The position numbers were made by a program, and so were the translations under genes. Positions 1 through 7,486 of a DNA stretch of 64,000 nucleotides are shown piece after piece (position 1 is the stretch's first letter; the number at the start of each line of letters is the position of its first letter). The stretch spans positions 1 through 64,000 of the forward strand of contig NZ_JABSOD010000003.1 in the NCBI RefSeq assembly GCF_013283795.1, given 5' to 3'. This DNA comes from Rheinheimera lutimaris. Its GTDB lineage: Bacteria > Pseudomonadota > Gammaproteobacteria > Enterobacterales > Alteromonadaceae. The notes beneath the pieces were generated by a model, which did no database searches, was not told where the DNA came from, and saw only the letters and a program-made list of their open reading frames with translations.

Positions 1-1369
1 TACTTTTAGCGTCAATTAAAAATGGGTGTATTACCAATTGATCAAACGTAACTTTGAGTGTCTTCTCATAGTTAGTAAGTTCAAGGCTGAGTAAATTAAA
101 GTAAATGCAAGAGGAAAGAATCGTAAGACTAGCAAGTCTAAATGGATGAAAATTAAGTGGTAATGTATAAGACTTATACAAGTTCTGACTACCATGAACT
201 AAGTCAGACCTTAGCTCATATATCTTTTTTGCTTCTAACTTCCAGGTTTCAATTTCACCATGATATATTGCAACTAAGCAGGAAACTCTACTGCAAAATC
301 TTTTAGTTAACTCGGCATCTTTTTTTTCAATTGATAATGTTACCAACCTCTCCATTGCCGTAACGAGCTTTACAACTTGCGAGTGTTTGTTGTTATCTCT
401 AGATGCGTCACCAAACCAGCAAAAAGAATCAATTAGCCTATCAGAAAGGCAGTTGATATTTTTTGGTGAAATTGCATATTCTGTAAGTTTTTTTACTACA
501 TGACCCAAATCAGAATCAAGATCTCTCTCCAACACATCCCAAAATTCTTCAAGATCTTTCCGAAATGAAACTGCTCGGCACAAGTAGTATTGTTCGTCTG
601 AGAATTCAATATGGTGAGACATATTGCTCTCAATCGGATTCTTTTTGAGAACTAACTGTTTTGCATCTACTCTATAAACTGCTGCAAAAACTTTAATAAC
701 ACCATAAATAAAATCTGCAACGTTCTGCGCTCGAACTTTGCTAATTTTTTTTGAGCACTTTGGTATATCAATACGAAGCAAGCAATTATAATCAGATTGC
801 CCCTGATTATTTATAATATTTTCCAAATTTTCTTTGTTTTCTAGGTTTGGATAGACATTATCTTTGTGTGTAATTCTAACGCTTCCGATGTTAAAATCTT
901 TTTTCGCGGAAACACCTTCCGCCTGAATAGGAAAAAAATAACTTATCGCAGACATTTTACTTTTGGCTTGCTTATATGCTCTGGATAAAAGCATATTACA
1001 TCCAGATAAGTCAAAATTTTTATCATTATATATATGAATATACAATGAATCTTTAATATCATTAATATATTCATGTTCAGTTAGCTCATGAAGCAAATTA
1101 TTACTTTTAATTTTCCTGCATGTTATTTCTTTTAATTTCACCTGCGCTTTAGATGACAAATGTATTTGAAAACAACTTACCTCACCACCTGAATTAACAA
1201 TATCTCTTGGTGCATTAACAATAGCAAAAAGAGAGTCATGTTTATTTTCGAAATCGGCTGCATAGAGCTTATAAGATTCATTTATAAGCTTGTTTAATCT
1301 AACTGCTTCATTAACAATGAAATTAAAGTCTTCAACGTCTTGCTTGGTCGCAGCCATAAAAAATTCCAT
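1..1369 (-). CDS. HEPN-domain (ApeA-like) protein, 3' end cut by window edge
   Basis: An open frame of about 456 codons runs leftward from ATG 1369 (or ATG 1357) off the left edge without a stop. The product is soluble and unlike its neighbours in base use (very AT-rich). Near the end of the visible part, residues 387-392 read RSDLVH, the R-x4-H signature of HEPN domains. The preceding stretch around residues 330-350 (WFGDASRD, then VTAMERLV) matches the helical pattern of Apea-like HEPN domains. HEPN proteins are typically RNases in toxin-antitoxin and abortive-infection systems; here that role is inferred. The start is uncertain: a GGA precedes ATG 1357, and no clear Shine-Dalgarno precedes ATG 1369. 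The neighbouring gene at 1633-2283 also has a HEPN motif. Confidence 0.7.
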   Translation of the reverse strand, partial: MEFFMAATKQDVEDFNFIVNEAVRLNKLINESYKLYAADFENKHDSLFAIVNAPRDIVNSGGEVSCFQIHLSSKAQVKLKEITCRKIKSNNLLHELTEHEYINDIKDSLYIHIYNDKNFDLSGCNMLLSRAYKQAKSKMSAISYFFPIQAEGVSAKKDFNIGSVRITHKDNVYPNLENKENLENIINNQGQSDYNCLLRIDIPKCSKKISKVRAQNVADFIYGVIKVFAAVYRVDAKQLVLKKNPIESNMSHHIEFSDEQYYLCRAVSFRKDLEEFWDVLERDLDSDLGHVVKKLTEYAISPKNINCLSDRLIDSFCWFGDASRDNNKHSQVVKLVTAMERLVTLSIEKKDAELTKRFCSRVSCLVAIYHGEIETWKLEAKKIYELRSDLVHGSQNLYKSYTLPLNFHPFRLASLTILSSCIYFNLLSLELTNYEKTLKVTFDQLVIHPFLIDAKS

Positions 1370-1450
1370 ATGTAATTTCAATAAGTTATCAATTAAAAAA
1401 TATTTCAGACAATAAAGTTCAGGGTAAAAAATAGCGAAGTATCGGGTCAA

Positions 1451-1521
1451 CCTCAGGGTCAGGTCTTGCCTTTTGCTGCCCACCCCAAAAAGTCAAAAAG
1501 CAAGACCTGACCCTTGCGGCT
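1451..1521. repeat. Palindromic REP-like element, copy 1
   Basis: The arms AGGGTCAGGTCTTGC (1455-1469) and GCAAGACCTGACCCT (1500-1514) are perfect 15-bp inverted repeats around an asymmetric core of about 30 bp. A second copy in the same orientation lies at 5171-5234. The sequence resembles REP/RAYT-type extragenic palindromes found in gammaproteobacteria. No RAYT transposase gene is in the window. Confidence 0.8.
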
Positions 1522-1632
1522 TCTTAATTTGAGTATATCGTAGACTTTCCTTAGCTTATAGCGCTGCCAACACGCGCAGCTTTGTAGTGAAAGCGCAGCC
1601 GCAGCGGAAAGTTATCGACGTGCTGGGCCTTT

Positions 1633-2283
1633 TTATGATTCGTTTTGCGACTTGATTTTACTTATAAAAGAATATCCATCAACATCTCTTGGCAATACTA
1701 CTTGATGATCTGTTGCTACCTTCGGGTCGCTTACCCAATCGATAAACTCCTGTATTTTAGCTACGAAGTCATCAACCTCTTGTTTAGTAAAGCTGACTTT
1801 TAATTCGACCTCGCCAGATAGAGTTAATAAATCCGCGTGAGCCAACACCTTATTGCGCCAATCGTTAATCCCAGATTTTTCGTAGAAGTCTTTCAGGCTA
1901 TTAAATAGTCCTTGCAGCAGAGATGAGTCAGTCTGCTCAATAAATCTACGCAGTGATAAGTTATCTTTGCCCTGACTTTTGGGCGGATCCATGAGTGTAG
2001 CTATCTTTAGGCAAATTCTTTCAAGGCACGCTCGTTCAAAACGTGAAAAAATAAAACTATTAAATTTATTAAGCTCCGCAACATGCTCCTCTTGCCCAAA
2101 TAGCTGCATGTAGAGAGTTAAGTCCGTGCATATTCCAGAGAAATAATGCTTTAAAGTTTTCAGCTCACTTTGGTTGATAGATGATAAATCAAAATCAAGT
2201 TGATTCATTGGATCAAGGTGAGCCATATGAGGATAGCGCTTGATAAAGTCGTCAAATGTACATGTGGTTACTTTGTTACTCAT
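1633..2283 (-). CDS. HEPN/AbiU2-like protein
   Basis: This is a 216-residue soluble, mostly helical protein. Residues 142-150 read WRNKVLAHA, which contains R143-x5-H149, the R-x4-6-H motif of HEPN folds. The overall length and the position of the motif in the last third fit the AbiU2-type HEPN family known from abortive infection. The start ATG 2283 has an AGGTAGG-type ribosome site a few bases upstream. It is separated from the HEPN protein at 1-1369 by a 70-bp palindromic repeat, and both are read leftward. RNase or toxin function is family knowledge and inference; no partner antitoxin gene is recognisable. The 170 bp between its start and the next gene shows only weak, AT-rich sequence. 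Confidence 0.6.
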   Translation of the reverse strand: MSNKVTTCTFDDFIKRYPHMAHLDPMNQLDFDLSSINQSELKTLKHYFSGICTDLTLYMQLFGQEEHVAELNKFNSFIFSRFERACLERICLKIATLMDPPKSQGKDNLSLRRFIEQTDSSLLQGLFNSLKDFYEKSGINDWRNKVLAHADLLTLSGEVELKVSFTKQEVDDFVAKIQEFIDWVSDPKVATDHQVVLPRDVDGYSFISKIKSQNES

Positions 2284-2452
2284 AGCCTACCTCAGAATCA
2301 TAACAATATTATTTGAAGCCCCCCTGCTTTTATTGCGGGATTCTCTCTTCTACCTTGTTTTTACATCCTGCCAAACTAGCCAACATTTGTCTCTAAATCA
2401 ACCACATCTTCACTATCCGTTATAAGGTAGCCTGCGATTGCCTCTGATTTGG

Positions 2453-3232
2453 TTAGATTCCTTTCTCGATCACCGTCAGCGTTCTTTCAATAAAACGTTC
2501 AATGGCTGGCTGCGGAATATAATCAGCGTTATTTTCCGGGTTAAACTTGCGCAGGATGCGCTGTATTTCAGCGTGGTCTTTAATCTCACTGACTGTCAGG
2601 CCTTGCTCACTCAACACTTTTACCTGGGCAACCCACTGCAGGGTGTTTTGCCGGAACAGCTTTAGCTGCTGTTTGTCGCTGGGTGCACCATGGCCCGGTA
2701 CGATAACACTGTGGTCATCACCCAAACTTAAGATGGCATCGACAGCGGCGACAAAACCCGCTACGCCTCCGGCATAAAACGTCGGGTGCCAGTTGGTGGT
2801 ATAAATATCGCCGACAAAGATAGTATTACTGGGCGTATGCAAGAAGATGGCATCGTCGGCGCTATGAGATTTCACCGTCACCATGTCTATTTCTGCCAAC
2901 GCAGCCGCCGATTGTATAAACTCACTGCCAGCGGCAATAAAATAGGCATTGCCGCCGCTATGATCACTATGCGCATGGGTGTTTAAAATATAACTTACTT
3001 GCTTACCAAAGATACTGTTTACCAGCGCATTTAACGTTTCCAGCTGGTTTTCACCCGGCATCGGGTCAAGCAGTACGACGCCTTTGGCTGTGTTAAACAA
3101 ACCAATATTGGTCGCATAGGCCGGTGTTAATATATAAGCATCTGCTGAACGTTTAGTAACGCTAATATCTGACGCAGCGGCAAAACTGAGCACAGGATAG
3201 ATTAACGCGATAAAAAATATGATGGTTTTCAT
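2453..3232 (-). CDS. Secreted MBL-fold metallo-hydrolase
   Basis: A 259-residue metallo-beta-lactamase-fold hydrolase with a signal peptide at residues 1-19 (ending SFAAA), so it is probably periplasmic. The zinc-binding motif HAHSDH is at residues 86-91 and is followed by GGN. Later metal ligands are suggested by the KSHS, VGD and PGHG segments. MBL-fold enzymes hydrolyse esters, thioesters or lactams; the substrate cannot be told from sequence. The gene's first 38 coding bases and its ribosome site occur a second time at 5236-5282, next to the serine hydrolase gene. This suggests that the gene originally followed that hydrolase and was displaced by an insertion. Confidence 0.8.
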   Translation of the reverse strand: MKTIIFFIALIYPVLSFAAASDISVTKRSADAYILTPAYATNIGLFNTAKGVVLLDPMPGENQLETLNALVNSIFGKQVSYILNTHAHSDHSGGNAYFIAAGSEFIQSAAALAEIDMVTVKSHSADDAIFLHTPSNTIFVGDIYTTNWHPTFYAGGVAGFVAAVDAILSLGDDHSVIVPGHGAPSDKQQLKLFRQNTLQWVAQVKVLSEQGLTVSEIKDHAEIQRILRKFNPENNADYIPQPAIERFIERTLTVIEKGI

Positions 3233-3241
3233 TCAGATCCC
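3195..3241. repeat. 47-bp direct repeat, copy A (start of the MBL gene)
   Basis: These bases contain the ribosome site, start codon and first codons of the MBL-fold gene. They recur at 5236-5282 with one mismatch (G versus A, in the spacer before the ATG). Identity stops sharply at both ends. The two copies bound about 2 kb that carries the ATPase and pRiA4b-like genes, as expected for a target duplication or a recombination scar. Confidence 0.9.
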
Positions 3242-3286
3242 GTTATTTAAGTAAAAGCTCAGTCACACAACCTAACTTGCTATTGG

Positions 3287-4465
3287 CTAACCTTCAACCG
3301 CCTTCTTTTGCCGCCGCATAAACTCCGCAAAAAGTGGCACAGTAAAATTCAGATAACCATGCTCAGTACTATAAATCATGCCTTTGTGAATGATGCTCGC
3401 TCTGGTTGGCCCAAGAGATGATTGGCTTCGTCCCATTGCATTTGCTATATCTGCCATCGAATATGGACCATCCCCCAATTCAGACATTTTTTCTACGAAT
3501 AGCACCTCTGATTTAGTGAGTCGGTCCAATCGAACCCTGAAGAACCCGTTATCAAGTGAAACCAGCGTTTCTGCATACGACAATTGTACATCCTGCAAGG
3601 TAATTTCTGGCCCCTCTGCATTGTTCCATGCTGTAGAAGCCCACTCCTGAAGAAAAAAAGGATAGCCTTTAGTGTATTCAAAGATTTCACTAAGCGCATC
3701 CGGATGAATTGAAGCCCCTTCATCTAGTATCGGCTTTTCTATGGCTTGAGTGGCGGGTATCGGGTCGAGTGCATCAACAGGTGGATACAAGAAAAGCCTC
3801 TCTGCATATGATTTTGCCTCTCCTGCCAAACGAGCAACCTGCGGCAGGCCCGCACCGACCAGGAGGACAGGAAGCCCCTCTTGAGACATGCGGTGAAGCG
3901 CAACTATCAGTGCTGATAAATCTGCTTCTGAGAGGTACTGCACCTCATCAATCAGCAAGATCCATCCTTTGTCTACTGCCTTAGCTGCCCGACCAATTAA
4001 CTCGAAAATATCCGGCAGGTCGTATTGGATATTGCCACTATCTGCAAGTCCAGGCTCGGGCTCTACGCCAATTTCCACACCTGAAATGTCAATTTTGAAC
4101 ATAGCCGCGAAATTTCGCAGCCCCTTCAGCCCTCGCTCGGCAAGCTGCCGAGCGGCTGCCAAGCCTGAAAGTGAGCGCATCACCTTGCGCATTTCTGGAT
4201 ATAGGAGGCGCGCAAGCGTTTCCCGCTCAGGAGACTCAACCTTGGATACTATGAGCCCTTGTTCTCTGGCGATTTTACCAATTTCGTTTAAAAGCACTGT
4301 TTTGCCGGTTCCCCTTAACCCTAAAAGCATGAAGGAACGAGCGCTGCGCCCTTTTAAGGTTCGGCCACAAGAGATTTTGGCAGCATTTAGGATTTCATCA
4401 CGGCCTGCAAGTTCAGGTGGTCTACTTCCCGCGCCAGGTGCAAAAGGATTGGTGTATGGATCCAT
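3287..4465 (-). CDS. AAA/ORC-like ATPase with C-terminal winged-helix region
   Basis: A 392-residue P-loop ATPase. Walker A is GLRGTGKT (residues 49-56) and Walker B is WILLIDEVQ (168-176). The N-terminal pattern NPFAPGAGSRPPELAGR is typical of a widespread family annotated as ATP-binding or Orc1/Cdc6-like proteins. The last 90 residues, including MADIANAMGRSQSSLGP, look like a winged helix, so DNA binding is plausible. The start ATG 4465 has AAGGATG just upstream. The gene sits inside the segment bounded by the 47-bp direct repeats. Its promoter region contains tandem TATAGC units at 10-bp spacing and a palindrome, which may be bound by this protein or by another regulator. The biological role of the family is unknown. 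Confidence 0.75.
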   Translation of the reverse strand: MDPYTNPFAPGAGSRPPELAGRDEILNAAKISCGRTLKGRSARSFMLLGLRGTGKTVLLNEIGKIAREQGLIVSKVESPERETLARLLYPEMRKVMRSLSGLAAARQLAERGLKGLRNFAAMFKIDISGVEIGVEPEPGLADSGNIQYDLPDIFELIGRAAKAVDKGWILLIDEVQYLSEADLSALIVALHRMSQEGLPVLLVGAGLPQVARLAGEAKSYAERLFLYPPVDALDPIPATQAIEKPILDEGASIHPDALSEIFEYTKGYPFFLQEWASTAWNNAEGPEITLQDVQLSYAETLVSLDNGFFRVRLDRLTKSEVLFVEKMSELGDGPYSMADIANAMGRSQSSLGPTRASIIHKGMIYSTEHGYLNFTVPLFAEFMRRQKKAVEG

Positions 4466-4510
4466 GTCAACATCCTTAAAAAATACTAAAATCTCAAAAA
4501 TTAAGCAGAG

Positions 4511-4560
4511 TATAGCTAAATATAGCCGTATATAGATTGGTATAGCAAATTTTGCTATAC
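4511..4560. promoter_or_regulatory. Phased TATAGC repeats with terminal palindrome
   Basis: TATAG(C/A) begins at 4511, 4521, 4531 and 4541, one copy per 10 bp (about one helical turn). The last copy forms the left arm of a perfect palindrome at 4540-4560 (arms GTATAGCAAA and TTTGCTATAC, single-base centre). It lies 46-95 bp upstream of the ATPase start. An operator or iteron array is the likely role. Confidence 0.7.
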
Positions 4561-4665
4561 ATCACTATCAATAGGTATATTTACTATTTTGGCCTATAAA
4601 CGAAATCAGGTTGAAAACGTTTGCTTCTGGCATAAAGATGATCGCAGTTAATTGACCAATCCGTA

Positions 4666-5088
4666 TCACTCTTCATCCCAGTCGGGGTACTGATCTGGCT
4701 TAGTGCCCTGTTCAGCAATTACCCGCGGATACGTTATTCCAGTTTCAGCTGCATGCGGTTTCTTCCGGCTTTTCGTTAACTGAAATAACCAGCTATCGCC
4801 ATAGTCAAACATATAAAACACTTTTTTGCCTGTGGCCGCTGCAAACACCTGCGCTACGGTGGTGTCGACAATGATGTCATCATCGCAATCGTACCTGTGC
4901 AGCTTTTTTCCGCGGTAGGAATTCGCTATATAAAACTCATACATGTGGTCGTTATCAAATTCGACCGCATCCTGAATAGCATCATGCAGGTCTTCAAGAC
5001 TGTGATCTGCCGGAATTTCGATAACGCAACTCCAGTCCCCGCCAGCATACATGCGATGTACCATAGATATGTTTATTGTTTGAATCAT
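4666..5088 (-). CDS. Plasmid pRiA4b ORF-3-like protein
   Basis: A 140-residue protein matching the pRiA4b ORF-3 family (fold related to the IS1096 passenger protein). The hallmark pattern is present: an N-terminal beta strand with WSCVIEIPADHSLEDLHDAIQ, then HMYEFYI, and FYMFDYGDSWLFQLT (roughly residues 91-105), followed by a charged C-terminus. The family occurs on plasmids, transposons and islands; its biochemical role is unknown. It lies upstream of the ATPase gene in the same orientation, separated by about 200 bp that hold the phased repeats, so the two may be separately controlled. It falls inside the segment bounded by the 47-bp direct repeats. Confidence 0.8.
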   Translation of the reverse strand: MIQTINISMVHRMYAGGDWSCVIEIPADHSLEDLHDAIQDAVEFDNDHMYEFYIANSYRGKKLHRYDCDDDIIVDTTVAQVFAAATGKKVFYMFDYGDSWLFQLTKSRKKPHAAETGITYPRVIAEQGTKPDQYPDWDEE

Positions 5089-5170
5089 AAAAAATCTAAG
5101 CCCTAATCTACTACCAGTGACGTTAAACGGTGACTGTCGTCACGTTTTCAGCTGTTGAACGTTCATATAC

Positions 5171-5234
5171 CTCTGGGTCAGGTCTTGCCTTTTGCTATCC
5201 ACCCTAAAACTCAAAAAGACCTGACCCTTGCGGC
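5171..5234. repeat. Palindromic REP-like element, copy 2
   Basis: Same orientation and core as the element at 1451-1521, with left arm GGGTCAGGTCTTGC. It has lost four bases (GCAA) at the inner end of the right arm. Its right end, CTTGCGGCT, abuts the 47-bp duplicate of the MBL gene start. Confidence 0.8.
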
Positions 5235-5235
5235 T

Positions 5236-5282
5236 GGATAGATTAACGCGATAAAAAATATGATGGTTTTCATTCAAATCCC
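5236..5282 (-). pseudogene. Duplicate fragment of the MBL-fold gene start (direct repeat copy B)
   Basis: Read leftward, this contains AAAGGGATTTGA, an ATG, and the first codons MKTIIFFIALIYP of the MBL gene. It then runs into repeat element copy 2 and is dead as a gene. The ribosome site here is better than that of the intact gene. The fragment lies 24 bp past the serine hydrolase stop, so it probably marks the original position of the MBL gene in an operon with that hydrolase. Confidence 0.85.
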
Positions 5283-5306
5283 TTTAGCCGTTGCGCCGTT
5301 AACAAC

Positions 5307-6695
5307 TTACTTTGCATCTGCTTTATAGTTATTGGCATTAAATTGACTGTTAAAGCCCGGTTTAAGCTCTGTGGCTTGGTCAAAAGCACTTCGGGCTTCT
5401 GCTTTAAGGCCGGCACTGAAATAGCCAAAAGCCAGGCCATCAAAAACTTCAGGGCTGGTGGGGTAACGCCCGGTCAAATAGGCAAATAAAGGTATCGCCC
5501 TTTGTGCATCACCGGCGGCCACCAGCTCGCGTGCCAAATCAGTTATCACTTTGCCGGCAAAGGTTTGATAACCGGCATCTTTGTAGGCAGATTCAAACCG
5601 GGCTTTAAATGCTTTATCACCAAGTTGCTGATACAGCCGCCAGCTAAAAATCACCGGCGGCAGTTTTACCTCAGGGTAGGTGCCACTGCGAAACACACTG
5701 TGTAATCTCATCGATATTTCTTCAGCTACCAGACGGTCGGTATTTGCCAGTACCAATAGCCAAACATCGTTAGCAAAGTCCAGCTCTACTGCGGTACTGA
5801 CACCTTTGCCGCCGCCAAAGGCAACCCAGTGTTGCTGATCTTTTTGCAACGCCCGAAAATGCTGTAATCCTGCTGTCGACAATAAGCGCTTTGCTTTAAA
5901 CAGCTGCTGATAAAAGCCATACAGTTCAAACACATTCATCTGCCCGCCGCCACCAGCGGATTTATGCTCTTGTTCATTCGCCGCCACGGCGACGCGTTTA
6001 GCGTTAACATTAAAATGATAAGGCGTGGCAAGCGCAGTACTTTGACCAAGCTGTTCTGTTGTCAACGTCATGCGGGCAGGCACTAAGATATTTTGCTGCA
6101 GTAAATCCCAATATGACTTACCGCTGACTTTTTCCAGAATAGCGCCAAGCACAATGTAACCGTAGTTGGAGTAACGCCGATCGGTGCCTGGCTCAAACAA
6201 CAAGGGGGTGTTTTTCAGTATGGCCAGTTTTTTGTCAATGCTATCGAAAGCCGCCGGGTTCTGACGATATTCGGCGGTAAAAATATCAGCAAAGCCAGAG
6301 CGATGTTCCAGCAGGTGCTGCACCGTGATGTTTTTTACCAGCTCGTTGGCGAAACCAAGCGAAAACTTATCCAGGGTGTCATCAAGCCGCAACAGCTTAT
6401 TGTCGACAGCTTGCAGCACCAGCACAGCAGTCAGGTCTTTTTGCACCGAACCAATATCAAAGCGCGTTTGCATGGTTATGGGTGTCCGGGTTTCATCGTT
6501 GGCATCGCCGCCGGCCAGAGCCGTAACGACCTTGTTGTCCTTCACAACCAACACGGTACCGGAAAACCAGTTTAGCTGCTGATAATGCTGCACTAGATCA
6601 GATACAACAGCATCAGGCGCCGCACCATTGGGCTCTGCACGAAGTGGCAACAGGGTTAAGCTGATAACCAGCAAAGAGAAATAGACTTGTTTCAT
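5307..6695 (-). CDS. Secreted serine hydrolase (beta-lactamase/PBP family) with TPR-like tail
   Basis: A 462-residue class C beta-lactamase-like serine hydrolase. A signal peptide (residues 1-20) indicates export. The catalytic SxxK is S83-V-Q-K86 and the YxN motif is Y175-S-N177. The third (KTG/HxG-type) motif is probably the GGGKG near residue 295. The last 100 residues (QLGDKAFKARFESAYKD, then VAAGDAQRAIPLFAYLTGRYPTS) have tetratricopeptide-like repeats, seen in some peptidase or esterase relatives. The start ATG 6695 has a GGACG ribosome site. It is a likely peptidase or esterase rather than a resistance enzyme. It was probably once followed directly by the MBL-fold gene, judging from the fragment just downstream. 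Confidence 0.85.
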   Translation of the reverse strand: MKQVYFSLLVISLTLLPLRAEPNGAAPDAVVSDLVQHYQQLNWFSGTVLVVKDNKVVTALAGGDANDETRTPITMQTRFDIGSVQKDLTAVLVLQAVDNKLLRLDDTLDKFSLGFANELVKNITVQHLLEHRSGFADIFTAEYRQNPAAFDSIDKKLAILKNTPLLFEPGTDRRYSNYGYIVLGAILEKVSGKSYWDLLQQNILVPARMTLTTEQLGQSTALATPYHFNVNAKRVAVAANEQEHKSAGGGGQMNVFELYGFYQQLFKAKRLLSTAGLQHFRALQKDQQHWVAFGGGKGVSTAVELDFANDVWLLVLANTDRLVAEEISMRLHSVFRSGTYPEVKLPPVIFSWRLYQQLGDKAFKARFESAYKDAGYQTFAGKVITDLARELVAAGDAQRAIPLFAYLTGRYPTSPEVFDGLAFGYFSAGLKAEARSAFDQATELKPGFNSQFNANNYKADAK

Positions 6696-6722
6696 TTACG
6701 TCCTTGTAAGTCAGTGTTTTTG

Positions 6723-7007
6723 TTAAGCCAAGGCTCTAAGCACCGCCTGAGGTTCTTTAGCGACAACATGCAACAATGCTAAAGCCGGCCCATGTGGTGT
6801 GCGATCGCCCCGCTCCCAATGCCGCAAGGTAGACACGCTAATGCAAAATTTAGCGGCAAATTCCAGTTGTGTCATACCGAGTTTATGCCGAATCCCCGCT
6901 ACATCTACCTCTGCCGGGCGATGCGTTTTTGCCGCAACAGGCTGCCCCTTGTTTAACGCTATGGCTTCTTGCAACCCCTGCGCAATACTGTCAAATGCCT
7001 TAGCCAT
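6723..7007 (-). CDS. higA: HigA-type antitoxin (HTH_XRE)
   Basis: A 94-residue helix-turn-helix protein when started at ATG 7007. A longer frame to 7034 is open but lies inside the toxin gene. The HTH spans RHKLGMTQLEFAAKFCISVSTLRHWERG, with the common antitoxin ending RTPHGPALALLHVVAKEP. The start overlaps the toxin stop by 8 bp (ATGGCTAA), the usual translational coupling for a toxin-first pair. It would neutralise the toxin and repress the shared promoter at 7354-7382. The gene symbol is by family resemblance. Confidence 0.85.
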   Translation of the reverse strand: MAKAFDSIAQGLQEAIALNKGQPVAAKTHRPAEVDVAGIRHKLGMTQLEFAAKFCISVSTLRHWERGDRTPHGPALALLHVVAKEPQAVLRALA

Positions 7008-7347
7008 GATGTTTCTCCAATGCTGTATCAACAAGAATACTAACTAACTTCGACAACGCATTTCTGTCTGATTTAGACAAATTGGCGCGTTCGTTTTTGC
7101 CAAACAGCGTGAGTAAATACAGCGGTATTCGCTCATCGTGATAATAATAAATAGCCCTTACGCCACCACTTTTGCCTTTGCTGCCACGACTCCACCGTAA
7201 TTTACGAATGCCACCCGTGCCTTCCATCAGATCTCCCGCTTTTGGGTGTTCTGCAAGGTAATCAATGACAGCTTTACGCTCTTGCTCTGTGAGTAAGGCT
7301 TCTGCCCGCTTGATGTATTCCGGCAATTCGGTGATCGTCGTCAGCAT
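7000..7347 (-). CDS. higB: RelE/HigB-family toxin
   Basis: A 115-residue protein when started at ATG 7347; a TTG at 7365 would add six residues but lies in the promoter. The conserved features fit HigB-2-type ribosome-dependent mRNA interferases: EGTGGIRKLRW, SGGVRAIYYYH, then PLYLLTLFGKNERANLS. It precedes and overlaps the antitoxin gene. Transcription start predicted from the promoter falls at or next to the ATG, so the mRNA may be leaderless. The role is growth control, plasmid-style stabilisation or phage response. Confidence 0.85.
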   Translation of the reverse strand: MLTTITELPEYIKRAEALLTEQERKAVIDYLAEHPKAGDLMEGTGGIRKLRWSRGSKGKSGGVRAIYYYHDERIPLYLLTLFGKNERANLSKSDRNALSKLVSILVDTALEKHHG

Positions 7348-7353
7348 GGTTGC

Positions 7354-7382
7354 AATATAATCCAATGGATTACTTTAAGCAA
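7354..7382 (-). promoter_or_regulatory. Toxin-antitoxin promoter with operator in spacer
   Basis: On the minus strand, TTGCTT (7382-7377) and TATATT (7359-7354) are separated by exactly 17 bp. The spacer contains the palindrome TAATCCAATGGATTA (7358-7372), placed to block RNA polymerase when the antitoxin binds. The toxin ATG lies 7 bp past the -10 box. Confidence 0.7.
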
Positions 7383-7486
7383 ATACGGATTCACAGGTTA
7401 GTTCCGCTGCGCTTAAGCATTAACAGCTAAGCGGCTTTGCGCTACACTGGCGACAGTTTTCTGTTTATTTATCTGTGGTGCTGGCT

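Noticed and set aside
1530..1632. Possible attC-like site between the two HEPN genes
   Set aside because: Short inverted pieces exist (GACTTTCC/GGAAAGTT), but there is no GTTRRRY/RYYYAAC pair at proper spacing.
2438..2986. Plus-strand frames over the MBL gene (75, 76 and 66 residues)
   Set aside because: All are antisense shadows of the HxHxDH-containing gene.
3969..4535. 188-residue plus-strand frame over the ATPase gene
   Set aside because: It lies antisense to the Walker A and B coding region and includes the phased repeats; no recognisable domain.
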